DNA from: Desulfobacteraceae bacterium
GTDB taxonomy: Bacteria > Desulfobacterota > Desulfobacteria > Desulfobacterales > ETH-SRB1
DNA: 5,574 nt
Assembly (NCBI GenBank): GCA_030638305.1
Contig: DAOWEW010000016.1
Span: forward strand, 1 to 5,574
Direction: 5' to 3'
Part shown: in pieces, positions 1 through 5,574 of the stretch
Layout: each line of letters begins with the position of its first letter
Numbering within the stretch: position 1 is the first letter of the stretch
Made by a program: the position numbers and the translations under genes
The notes under the pieces: generated by a model
Seen by the model: only the letters and a program-made list of their open reading frames with translations
Databases searched by the model: none
Told to the model about the DNA's origin: nothing

Positions 1-2766
1 TTGTATCTTTGTAATAATATTATCATTTTCTTTAAGACTGTCGTGAATAGCACGATAATCAGCCTCATTTCTTTCAAATTCCTGTTCAAGGTGCGTCATA
101 TCATTATACATGACGGGAAGCATTTTTTCATATTCCCGGATTTTCTGTTTTGAATTTATTCTCTTGTGATGTTTCTTGTTAATTTCTTCGGAAAGCCGCT
201 TGAACTGGTTTATACCTTCATCTTTAAATTCTTCAAGTCGTTTTAACGTATTATAATTGTTTTCTATGCCGGTATTGATGACAGTCTGCTTGAGTTTAAG
301 ATCCATTCTTTTTTGATTAAAATTTTCCATTTCATCAGATAATGAACTGATTCTTTCTGAAGTTTCTGCGACTTTGTGCTGTGCGGTTTCAACTTCACCG
401 GTTATTTCTGCAAGTTCTTTGTTATATCTGGCCATCTCTTCATCAATATCAATCTCTTCTCCCATGAGATTTTCCTGCTCAAGACTTGCTATTTCAAGGT
501 GTTTTTGGGCGTACTTTTCATCTTCGTTTGCTTTATAAAGCTTTTTGTCCGCTTCGAGTTTGTTTTGGATGTTTTTATTCTTATTTTCTATCAATTTTTG
601 CAGATCGCTTTCAAAAAGGCGAACTTCAGATTCAAGTTCTTTTTTATTAAGACCGGTAGATTCCAACCTCCCGGTTATCTCTTCAATTCGGTCTTCAAGT
701 TCGTTCAGCTCCTGTTTTTTTGCAAGAATGCCCGACAAATTATCTTTACTGCCGCCGATCATGATGCCTTGAGGGGAAATGATATCGCCGTTTTTCGTAA
801 CAATTGTTCGACAATTATCATTACTTTCATTTATTTTTACAGCTTCTTCAATATTGGTGGTAACAATTACATTCTCTAATAAAGCTGCTGCAATTTTTTC
901 AAACCCAGGTTTTACTGAAATATGTTCCAAAAGATATTTGTGTGCATTGGAATTTTCAGAAAGATTATATCCTGTGTTTTTAATGGATGAAACAGGAATA
1001 AATCCGCTGCGACCTGCACCATTGGAATGGAGATAATTTATAGCGCCAAGTCCGGTTTTTTGATCCTTAACCAGTATATACTGCAAGGATTCTCCGAGTG
1101 CAGCTTCCACAGCGGTTTCAAAAGAAGCTTCAGGTTCGATAATATCTGCCATTAAGCCAAGAATACCATTGTTTTCCAAGGAGCTGTCTGCAAAGTCTTT
1201 ATTTAAATATTTTTTCATTATGGCCTTGACACCATCTTTATACCATTCAAAGTTGTCGGCCATTTTCTTTAAAGCATTAAATTTTGATTTCAGCTTATTT
1301 TTTTCAAGTTCAATTGTTTGAACAAGTTTAACCTGATTGCCGAATTCCTTGCTCTTTTGCTCAAGTTCTTCCTGTTTGATTTCAATGCTTTCATTTAGAT
1401 CATCTATTTTCAGTTTTATTTCCTGCAGATGTTGTTTGGCTTTTATGGAATATTTTTGTGTCTCCTTTAACTTTTTTTCTGCTCTGTCTTCTTCTTCGTT
1501 TATTCTTTTTAACCGTCTTTTTATATTCTCCCTGTTGCTTTCCGTATTTTGATAGATGTTTTTGTATCGCGCTTCTTTGGCAATCAGCTCCATTAAATGT
1601 GATTTATAATTTTCGAGTTTTTTTGTCAGCCCAGATAATTGATCTCTTGTTTTTTGTGACGCGGATCGTTCTTGTTCAAGACTTGATTCCACCCCTGTTA
1701 TATCGGCCTTGAGTTTTTCATTCTGAGTTTCTATTTGAGTAATCTCGGCGATAATATTTTTGTTTTTTTCTTCTATTTCCTTTCTTGCAGTTTCAAGTCT
1801 TATGGTTTCGCTGGAAAAATTTTCCATTTCTCTGCGAAGATGTTTAAGGTCGTTTTCTATTTTATCTATATTTCGCTGCATTTCGAATCTTTGGGATTTT
1901 TGTTCCGAGATTTCCTGTTCTTTTTGTATGAGTTGAAGCTTTATCTCTTCAACAGCAGCATCAAGTTTTTTTATTTTGGATGTATGCTCTATGTCTGAAT
2001 CATTAAGATCTTTCAGTAAAGACTCGGTTTGCAGAATTTGGCGGGAGTAATTATCAAAATTTGCAAGAGAAATCAGGATATCCATCTCCCTTATTTCCTT
2101 TTGATAATTTTTATAAATTTCGGCTTTTTTAACCTGGCGTTGAAGAACGGTCATCTGCTTATTTACTTCATCAATTATATCATTTATGCGCAGAAGGTTC
2201 TGGTTTGTGGTTTGAACTTTACTTAGAGCTTCTTTTTTTCGGGTTTTATACCTGGTAATTCCTGCGGCTTCCTCAATAAAAAACCTTCTTTCTTCCGGCC
2301 CTGCCTCAGTAATAGCTCCGATATTTCCTTGCTGAATTATTGAATATGATTTTGTTCCAAGACCGCTTCCCAGGAAAATGTTATGTATATCTTTTAATCT
2401 GCATGGCTGCTTGTTGATGAAATAGCCACTTTCACCGGAACGATAGAGCCGCCGGGTTAACATTATTTCAGTAAAGTCATTTAATTCCTCCAGAGCAGTA
2501 CCATCGTCATTTAAAAGCGTCAGGCTTACCTCAGCTATGTTAAGCGGCGGTTTTCCGTTAGAACCGGAAAATATGATATCTTCCATGGTCTTACCACGAA
2601 GCTGCTTAACACTTTGTTCCCCCATAACCCATCTAAGCGCATCAACAACATTGCTCTTGCCGCAACCGTTGGGTCCTACAATTGCAGAAATACCGGCAGG
2701 AAATTCAATGCTGGATTTTTCAGGAAATGATTTAAATCCTGTAAGTTCCAGTTTTTTTAGTTTCAT
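1..2766 (-). CDS. smc: Chromosome segregation protein SMC, 3' end cut off by the window edge
   Basis: Smc is a cytoplasmic ABC-type ATPase that dimerises and, with the kleisin ScpA and with ScpB, forms the bacterial condensin that organises and separates chromosomes. The window shows 922 codons without a stop or frameshift. It begins MKLKKLELTGFKSF, the usual Smc N-terminus. Walker A is GPNGCGKSN at residues 31-39, followed by VVDALRWVMGEQS. A Q-loop region (SIIQQGNI) and the FIEEAAGI..YKTRKKEAL segment lead into coiled coil 1, about residues 170-520, rich in Lys, Glu and Gln. The hinge spans about 534-672, with GLGAINYL, GAGRSGFIP and GIMIGGS. Coiled coil 2 runs from about 680 to the edge. 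Family members are near 1,170-1,200 residues, so roughly 250-280 remain outside, including the C-terminal LSGG signature and Walker B. The ATG at 2766 has a modest Shine-Dalgarno GAGAAAG 10 nt upstream (2777-2783). The neighbouring permease gene ends 81 bp upstream on the same strand. The identification is very secure. Confidence 0.97.
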   Translation of the reverse strand, partial: MKLKKLELTGFKSFPEKSSIEFPAGISAIVGPNGCGKSNVVDALRWVMGEQSVKQLRGKTMEDIIFSGSNGKPPLNIAEVSLTLLNDDGTALEELNDFTEIMLTRRLYRSGESGYFINKQPCRLKDIHNIFLGSGLGTKSYSIIQQGNIGAITEAGPEERRFFIEEAAGITRYKTRKKEALSKVQTTNQNLLRINDIIDEVNKQMTVLQRQVKKAEIYKNYQKEIREMDILISLANFDNYSRQILQTESLLKDLNDSDIEHTSKIKKLDAAVEEIKLQLIQKEQEISEQKSQRFEMQRNIDKIENDLKHLRREMENFSSETIRLETARKEIEEKNKNIIAEITQIETQNEKLKADITGVESSLEQERSASQKTRDQLSGLTKKLENYKSHLMELIAKEARYKNIYQNTESNRENIKRRLKRINEEEDRAEKKLKETQKYSIKAKQHLQEIKLKIDDLNESIEIKQEELEQKSKEFGNQVKLVQTIELEKNKLKSKFNALKKMADNFEWYKDGVKAIMKKYLNKDFADSSLENNGILGLMADIIEPEASFETAVEAALGESLQYILVKDQKTGLGAINYLHSNGAGRSGFIPVSSIKNTGYNLSENSNAHKYLLEHISVKPGFEKIAAALLENVIVTTNIEEAVKINESNDNCRTIVTKNGDIISPQGIMIGGSKDNLSGILAKKQELNELEDRIEEITGRLESTGLNKKELESEVRLFESDLQKLIENKNKNIQNKLEADKKLYKANEDEKYAQKHLEIASLEQENLMGEEIDIDEEMARYNKELAEITGEVETAQHKVAETSERISSLSDEMENFNQKRMDLKLKQTVINTGIENNYNTLKRLEEFKDEGINQFKRLSEEINKKHHKRINSKQKIREYEKMLPVMYNDMTHLEQEFERNEADYRAIHDSLKENDNIITKIQ

Positions 2767-2791
2767 ATAAGGATATCTTTCTCTTATATTA

Positions 2792-2824
2792 TTTTGTCCA
2801 CGTTCCTTAGGAACATGGACAAAA
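2792..2824 (-). promoter_or_regulatory. 15-bp hairpin between the permease stop and smc start
   Basis: Positions 2792-2806 pair with 2810-2824 around the 3-nt loop 2807-2809. On the minus-strand RNA all 15 pairs form, with one U-G wobble (2815/2801). On the plus strand that position is a C/A mismatch, so the RNA of the genes present folds better than its complement. The base of the stem is U4/A4 and no U-tract follows on either strand, so it is not a textbook intrinsic terminator. It could be a 3' stabilising or processing hairpin for the permease message, or a dyad operator upstream of smc. The role is inferred; the dyad itself is plain in the sequence. Confidence 0.5.
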
Positions 2825-2847
2825 AAGAGACGAATACTTTCGTTTGT

Positions 2848-3666
2848 TCAGCATTGGTGGCTCCGGATATCTCGAAGGGCGTCGCCTATGAGATTAAAAG
2901 ACAAAACTGAAAGCATGATGGCAATTCCCGGATATAATGAAAGATGAGGAGCGCTCAGGATATAATCTTTTCCTTCCATAAGAAGTGTTCCCCATTCCGG
3001 GTGAGGAGGTTGTATGCCAAATCCCAAAAATCCCAGAGCAGATACGGCAAGGATAGCCTTGGCCAGCCCGATCGTGGCAAGAACAATAATAGACGAAAGG
3101 TTTGCCGGCAATATATGGCGAATGATAATCACTGTTCTTGAGACCCCTGAAAGCTGCGCTGCTTTGATATAATCCCGTTCCCTGACGGAAAGAGTGATAC
3201 CCCTGACAAGTCTGGCGTACCGTGTCCAACTGACAAAAGACAAAGCAAAAAGCAGATTAAGGGTTCCCGGCCCCATCAGGCCTGCGACTGCCATTGCTGC
3301 TACTATTTCAGGAAAAGCAAAAAAGATATCCACAATTCTCATTATAAGTTCGTCCACAAAACCACCACAATAGCCCGATATTAACCCTGCTGTTACGCCT
3401 AAAAGGCTGGAGAACAGAACTACGGTAATGCCTAATCCAATAGACATGCGGGCGCCACACAAGATTCGTGAAAAAAGACATCTGCCCAGGGAATCATTCC
3501 CCAGGGGATATTTCATAGACGGGGGACTGAATCTAACGGATAAATCCGTTTCAACGGGATCATGAGGGGCAAGCATGGGTCCGAACAGAGTTATAACTAT
3601 CACCGCAAACAAAATTACTACTGCGATTATAAGTAAAGGATTTTTTAATACGCTGCGTATGTTCAT
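2848..3666 (-). CDS. ABC transporter permease, DppC/OppC/NikC type
   Basis: This is the second inner-membrane permease of a peptide/nickel-family importer, 272 residues, a normal length for DppC or NikC. The order of parts fits the family. A first membrane segment lies at about residues 11-31, followed by LAPHDP. The conserved PLGNDSLGR stretch is at 54-62. Several membrane segments follow from about 74. The EAA loop that docks onto the ATPase is RERDYIKAAQLSGVS at 162-176. Near the C-terminus are GFLGFGIQPPHPEWGTLL and NLIGDALRD. I chose the ATG at 3666 because MNIRSVLKNP is a typical start and its ATG overlaps the TGA of the upstream permease (ATGA), a sign of translational coupling. An in-frame extension to 3822 is only readthrough of the upstream gene's other frame. 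The usual LGRD motif reads LGRC here (Cys63), and GTD reads GND. Substrate cannot be assigned: peptides, nickel or another small ligand are all possible. Confidence 0.93.
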   Translation of the reverse strand: MNIRSVLKNPLLIIAVVILFAVIVITLFGPMLAPHDPVETDLSVRFSPPSMKYPLGNDSLGRCLFSRILCGARMSIGLGITVVLFSSLLGVTAGLISGYCGGFVDELIMRIVDIFFAFPEIVAAMAVAGLMGPGTLNLLFALSFVSWTRYARLVRGITLSVRERDYIKAAQLSGVSRTVIIIRHILPANLSSIIVLATIGLAKAILAVSALGFLGFGIQPPHPEWGTLLMEGKDYILSAPHLSLYPGIAIMLSVLSFNLIGDALRDIRSHQC

Positions 3667-4601
3667 GATAATCGAATTCGTGGATCCAGATACCTGTAAA
3701 CAATATCCACAAGAAAATTTATCAATACAAAGACCATTGCGGTGAAAAGCACAATGCCCTGTATGAGTGGATAGTCCCTGTTGCTCACCGCACACACCAT
3801 CAAGTCTCCTATGCCGGGCCATGCAAAAACAGTCTCGGTAATCACTGCGCCTTCGAGAATCATTCCGAATTCAAGTCCCACTACTGTTACAACCGGTATA
3901 AGAGCGTTTTTCAATATATGTTTGCCAAGCACGAGACGTTTGCTGATGCCCCTGGCACGAAGCGCTATGAGATAGTCGGATTGCAATGTCTCAATAATGG
4001 CGGAACGCAGGATTCGAGTAGTATAGGCTGTCAATGCCGTGCCAAGGGTTATGGCAGGCATCACCATATGACGCCAGTCACCATACCCGAACACAGGAAG
4101 CAATTTTAGTTTCACGGAAAAAAGGATTATAAGCACCAGACCCAGCCAGTAATTGGGCATGGAAACGCCTGTCACGGCAATTGTCACTCCCATGGAATCC
4201 ATCCATGATCCCTGTTTGACTCCTCCAAGAATACCTATGGGAACGGCTATCAACAGCGCAATGACAATGGCGGATAGCGCAAGCTCAAATGTTCTTGCAA
4301 AACGGGTGCATATAAGTTGCCATACCGGCTCTTCTCTTACCAGCGAGATTCCTAAATCAAGGACGACAACACGTTTCAACCAGTGAAAATATTGATGTAA
4401 AAAGGGTTTGTCCAATCCTTCTTTTTTTTTGATCCATTCAATAGTAGCCCCGTCCACCCGGTCATGTCCTCCATAGCGGGCAATGGCTATTTCCAGAGTT
4501 GCATCACCAGGAGCAAACATCATCATTCCATAGGTAAAAAATGTGGCGCCAATGAACACAAAGAATGCAGCAGCTATACGCTTTAATATAAGATTCAGCA
4601 T
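3663..4601 (-). CDS. ABC transporter permease, DppB/OppB/NikB type
   Basis: This is the first inner-membrane permease of the importer, 312 residues, matching the family length. MLNLILKRIAAAFFVFIGAT is the typical positively charged start and first membrane segment, followed by the APGD motif at about 30-33. A periplasmic stretch (about 35-95) carries GLDKPFLHQYFHWL and DLGIS. Membrane segments follow from about 105. The EAA loop is SDYLIALRARGIS at 208-220, the site that contacts the ATPase. Next come ETVFAWPGIG at 256-265, NRDYPLIQG near 274-282, a last membrane segment and the terminal DPRIRLS. The gene is joined to the next permease by an ATGA overlap. The ATG at 4601 has no clear Shine-Dalgarno sequence and lies inside one copy of a direct repeat that flanks a small insertion (see 4612-4821). 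Its translation signals may therefore have been altered. Family assignment is secure; substrate is not. Confidence 0.94.
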   Translation of the reverse strand: MLNLILKRIAAAFFVFIGATFFTYGMMMFAPGDATLEIAIARYGGHDRVDGATIEWIKKKEGLDKPFLHQYFHWLKRVVVLDLGISLVREEPVWQLICTRFARTFELALSAIVIALLIAVPIGILGGVKQGSWMDSMGVTIAVTGVSMPNYWLGLVLIILFSVKLKLLPVFGYGDWRHMVMPAITLGTALTAYTTRILRSAIIETLQSDYLIALRARGISKRLVLGKHILKNALIPVVTVVGLEFGMILEGAVITETVFAWPGIGDLMVCAVSNRDYPLIQGIVLFTAMVFVLINFLVDIVYRYLDPRIRLS

Positions 4602-4610
4602 AATTGGTAA
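4593..4610. repeat. Left copy of an 18-bp direct repeat (putative target-site duplication)
   Basis: This segment matches 4822-4839 at 16 of 18 positions; the mismatches are 4598/4827 and 4607/4836. The central 8 bp, CATAATTG (4599-4606 and 4828-4835), are identical. The copy contains the start codon of the DppB-type permease. Its placement immediately outside an inverted-repeat pair suggests a target duplication. The 18-bp length and two mismatches mean either an old event or an 8-bp duplication with chance matches beside it. Confidence 0.6.
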
Positions 4611-4613
4611 CAG

Positions 4614-4648
4614 TTCACGGTTGTCGGTTTACAGTTTACAGTTCACGG
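4614..4648. repeat. Five tandem heptamers, consensus TTYACRG
   Basis: Five 7-bp units lie in perfect phase from 4614 to 4648. Units 1 and 5 are TTCACGG, units 3 and 4 are TTTACAG, and unit 2 is a divergent TTGTCGG. As a result the 12-bp word CAGTTCACGGTT recurs at 4611-4622 and 4639-4650, 28 bp apart. The array starts 13 bp from the start codon of the DppB-type permease and forms the left end of the putative insertion. Confidence 0.8.
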
Positions 4649-4798
4649 TTTTATATTTTGAGGCTACCAATGTAAGATGAGACAGCCTGTAAATTCAAAT
4701 AGTTAGCAATTTATTAGATTTTCCTTGATTGTGGAATTGCCATAGAGCCAAAATGGCGAAAAGTGTCCCGCTTTAAGTTGATAGCCTGTTTTGATCAA

Positions 4799-4819
4799 CC
4801 GTAAACCGTAAACCGTGAA
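4799..4819. repeat. Three tandem heptamers CCGTRAA, inverted relative to the left array
   Basis: Units 4799-4805 and 4806-4812 are both CCGTAAA, and 4813-4819 is CCGTGAA. These are the reverse complement of the TTYACGG units at 4614-4648, so the two arrays face each other across about 150 bp. The array forms the right end of the putative insertion, 16 bp from the stop codon of the ATPase gene. Confidence 0.8.
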
Positions 4820-4821
4820 CT

Positions 4822-4839
4822 ATTCACCATAATTGTTAA
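4822..4839. repeat. Right copy of the 18-bp direct repeat
   Basis: This is the partner of 4593-4610 (16 of 18 identical). On the minus strand it reads from the ATPase stop codon TAA (4838-4836) through CAATT to a second ATG (4830-4828). That ATG opens an 11-codon frame, MVNSSRFTVYG, ending at 4795. I read it as a relic of the start region of the permease gene rather than a working gene. Confidence 0.55.
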
Positions 4840-5573
4840 AATAAATGGCAAAAAACTTCATGTCCGGCTGCAATAGTTTTTGACTCAGGAGCGATCTTTT
4901 CGCACACAGGCAGTTTCCTGAAACATCGCGGATGAAACAGACAGCCTGATGGAGGATTCAGGGGAGATGGAACTTCTCCCTTAAGAACAATTCGTTTGCC
5001 TTTCCATATACCCGGTTTCAAAACGCTTGATAAAAGAGCCTGTGAGTACGGATGACATGGATTGGAAAAAAACATCTTTTTTGGCGCTTTTTCAATAATT
5101 CTCCCTGAATACATCACAGCCACGGTTGTCCCTATTTCTTTCACAAGGCTTAGATCGTGAGTGATAAGAAAATAGGTAAGGTTATAATCTCTTTTCATCT
5201 CACACAGCAGTTTTGCCACCTGTTTTTGAACAATAGCATCCAGCGCAGTCAATGGTTCGTCAAGAAACAAAATATCCGGTCTGATTGAAAGAGCGCGGGC
5301 AATACATGCCCTTTGGTTCTGGCCACCTGAAACCTCTGAAGGACGTCGCTGAAGCAATTCGCATGAAAGCCCTGTTTTTGTTGCCAGACTTTCCGCAATA
5401 GCTGCCCGATCCTTTTTCCCAACGCCTCTGGCTCGCAATGGTTCCTCAATAGATTGCCTTAGTGTAAAAAAAGGACTTAAAGATGCTGCAGGATCCTGAA
5501 AAACGATCTGAGCACTGCACTTGAGCTTTTGGTGAACCGGATCATTGCTCTGACTAATGGTCTGACCATCAAA
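4836..5573 (-). CDS. Opp/Dpp/Nik-family ABC transporter ATP-binding protein, 5' end cut off by the window edge
   Basis: This cytoplasmic ATPase drives the importer whose permeases follow it. The window holds 245 C-terminal residues; family members are about 320, so some 70 residues, including Walker A, lie beyond the right edge. Counting from the first full codon, the Q-loop is IVFQDPAASLSP (Gln26). The ABC signature is VSGGQNQR (SGGQ at 82-85). Walker B is ILFLDEP (Asp105, Glu106), followed by LTALD. The switch histidine is in LITHD (His139). All are intact. After HPYSQALLSSVL comes the oligopeptide-transporter C-terminal domain, GEVPSPLNPPSG, with four cysteines at 211, 217, 224 and 242 (C-x5-C-x6-C-x17-C). 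The frame is open to the edge, so a TTG at 5438 should not be taken as the start. The gene lies upstream of the permeases, whereas many operons of this family place ATPases after them. The substrate is unknown; OppF-, DppF- and NikE-like roles are all possible. Confidence 0.93.
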   Translation of the reverse strand, partial: FDGQTISQSNDPVHQKLKCSAQIVFQDPAASLSPFFTLRQSIEEPLRARGVGKKDRAAIAESLATKTGLSCELLQRRPSEVSGGQNQRACIARALSIRPDILFLDEPLTALDAIVQKQVAKLLCEMKRDYNLTYFLITHDLSLVKEIGTTVAVMYSGRIIEKAPKKMFFSNPCHPYSQALLSSVLKPGIWKGKRIVLKGEVPSPLNPPSGCLFHPRCFRKLPVCEKIAPESKTIAAGHEVFCHLF

Positions 5574-5574
5574 A

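Larger units (their letters stand above)
4612..4821. mobile_element. MITE-like element, about 210 bp, with terminal inverted repeats
   Basis: The ends form an inverted repeat. Positions 4612-4634 and the reverse complement of 4799-4821 agree at 20 of 23 bases, and both begin AGTTCACGGTT. Directly outside lies an 18-bp imperfect direct repeat (4593-4610 and 4822-4839), as expected of a target duplication. The interior has no convincing coding capacity: only a TTG-started 31-codon frame at 4703-4798 and an 11-codon frame at 4795-4830 on the minus strand, both likely chance. A small inner hairpin pairs GCCAT (4739-4743) with ATGGC (4753-4757). The structure points to a non-autonomous element mobilised in trans, but the mobilising enzyme is unknown. 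If the duplication is only the 8-bp core, the element is 4607-4827. It sits between the ATPase and permease genes and may change their co-transcription. Confidence 0.55.

Noticed and set aside
376..2226. Several plus-strand open frames of 65-167 codons, rich in Phe, Ser and Leu
   Set aside because: They lie antisense to the uninterrupted smc frame. Their composition is what the complement of Lys/Glu-rich coiled-coil codons gives.
2792..2824. Intrinsic terminator for the permease genes
   Set aside because: The hairpin is strong, but an A-rich tail rather than a U-tract follows it in the direction of transcription.
3667..3822. 52-residue N-terminal extension of the DppC-type permease
   Set aside because: The extension overlaps the end of the upstream permease in another frame and does not resemble the family. 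The ATG at 3666 gives a normal start and an ATGA overlap.
4650..4655. TATAAA on the minus strand (5 of 6 to a -10 box), about 50 nt before the DppB-type start
   Set aside because: No acceptable -35 hexamer was found 16-18 bp upstream, so I do not call a promoter.
4761..4780. AAGTGTCCCGCTTTAAG-like stretch reminiscent of insertion sequence ends
   Set aside because: Only a vague resemblance from memory; no matching second end or transposase fragment is visible.
4703..4798. 31-codon minus-strand frame with a TTG start inside the insertion
   Set aside because: Too short, no ribosome binding site and no recognisable motif; most likely chance.

Overview
This is bacterial chromosomal DNA, moderately AT-rich, with every supported gene on the minus strand. 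Transcription therefore runs from high to low coordinates. A standard Smc (not MukB) fits most bacterial phyla outside the enteric gammaproteobacteria. The general look, including short heptamer repeats between genes, reminds me of Desulfobacterota, but that is an impression and nothing in the window proves it.

In the order of transcription: (1) 5573-4836 is the 3' three quarters of an Opp/Dpp/Nik-family ABC transporter ATPase, whose start and Walker A motif lie beyond the right edge. (2) 4835-4602 is a 234-bp intergenic stretch. It holds a MITE-like insertion with 23-bp imperfect terminal inverted repeats made of tandem heptamers, flanked by an 18-bp imperfect direct repeat. (3) 4601-3663 is a DppB/OppB/NikB-type permease. 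(4) 3666-2848 is a DppC/OppC/NikC-type permease, overlapping the previous gene by an ATGA stop/start. (5) 2847-2767 is an 81-bp spacer with a strong 15-bp hairpin. (6) 2766-1 is the first 922 codons of smc, which runs off the left edge. The visible smc is uninterrupted and carries the N-terminal ATPase half-head, the first coiled coil, the whole hinge and much of the second coiled coil.

Genes 1, 3 and 4 make up part of one ATP-driven importer for peptides, nickel or a related small ligand: two inner-membrane permeases plus one cytoplasmic ATPase. Any second ATPase and the solute-binding protein must lie to the right of the window or elsewhere, because smc follows the permeases directly. Smc is the chromosome-organising ATPase that works with ScpA and ScpB, and it has no functional link to the importer that I can see.

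The most interesting point is the intergenic insertion. The two copies of its flanking direct repeat each contain the sequence CAATTATG, which includes the dppB-type start codon. Removing the element and one copy puts the permease ATG 5 nt after the ATPase stop codon. That suggests a compact operon was split by a small non-autonomous element that rebuilt the start codon in its target duplication. I found no previously undescribed multi-gene system; the genes themselves are ordinary.
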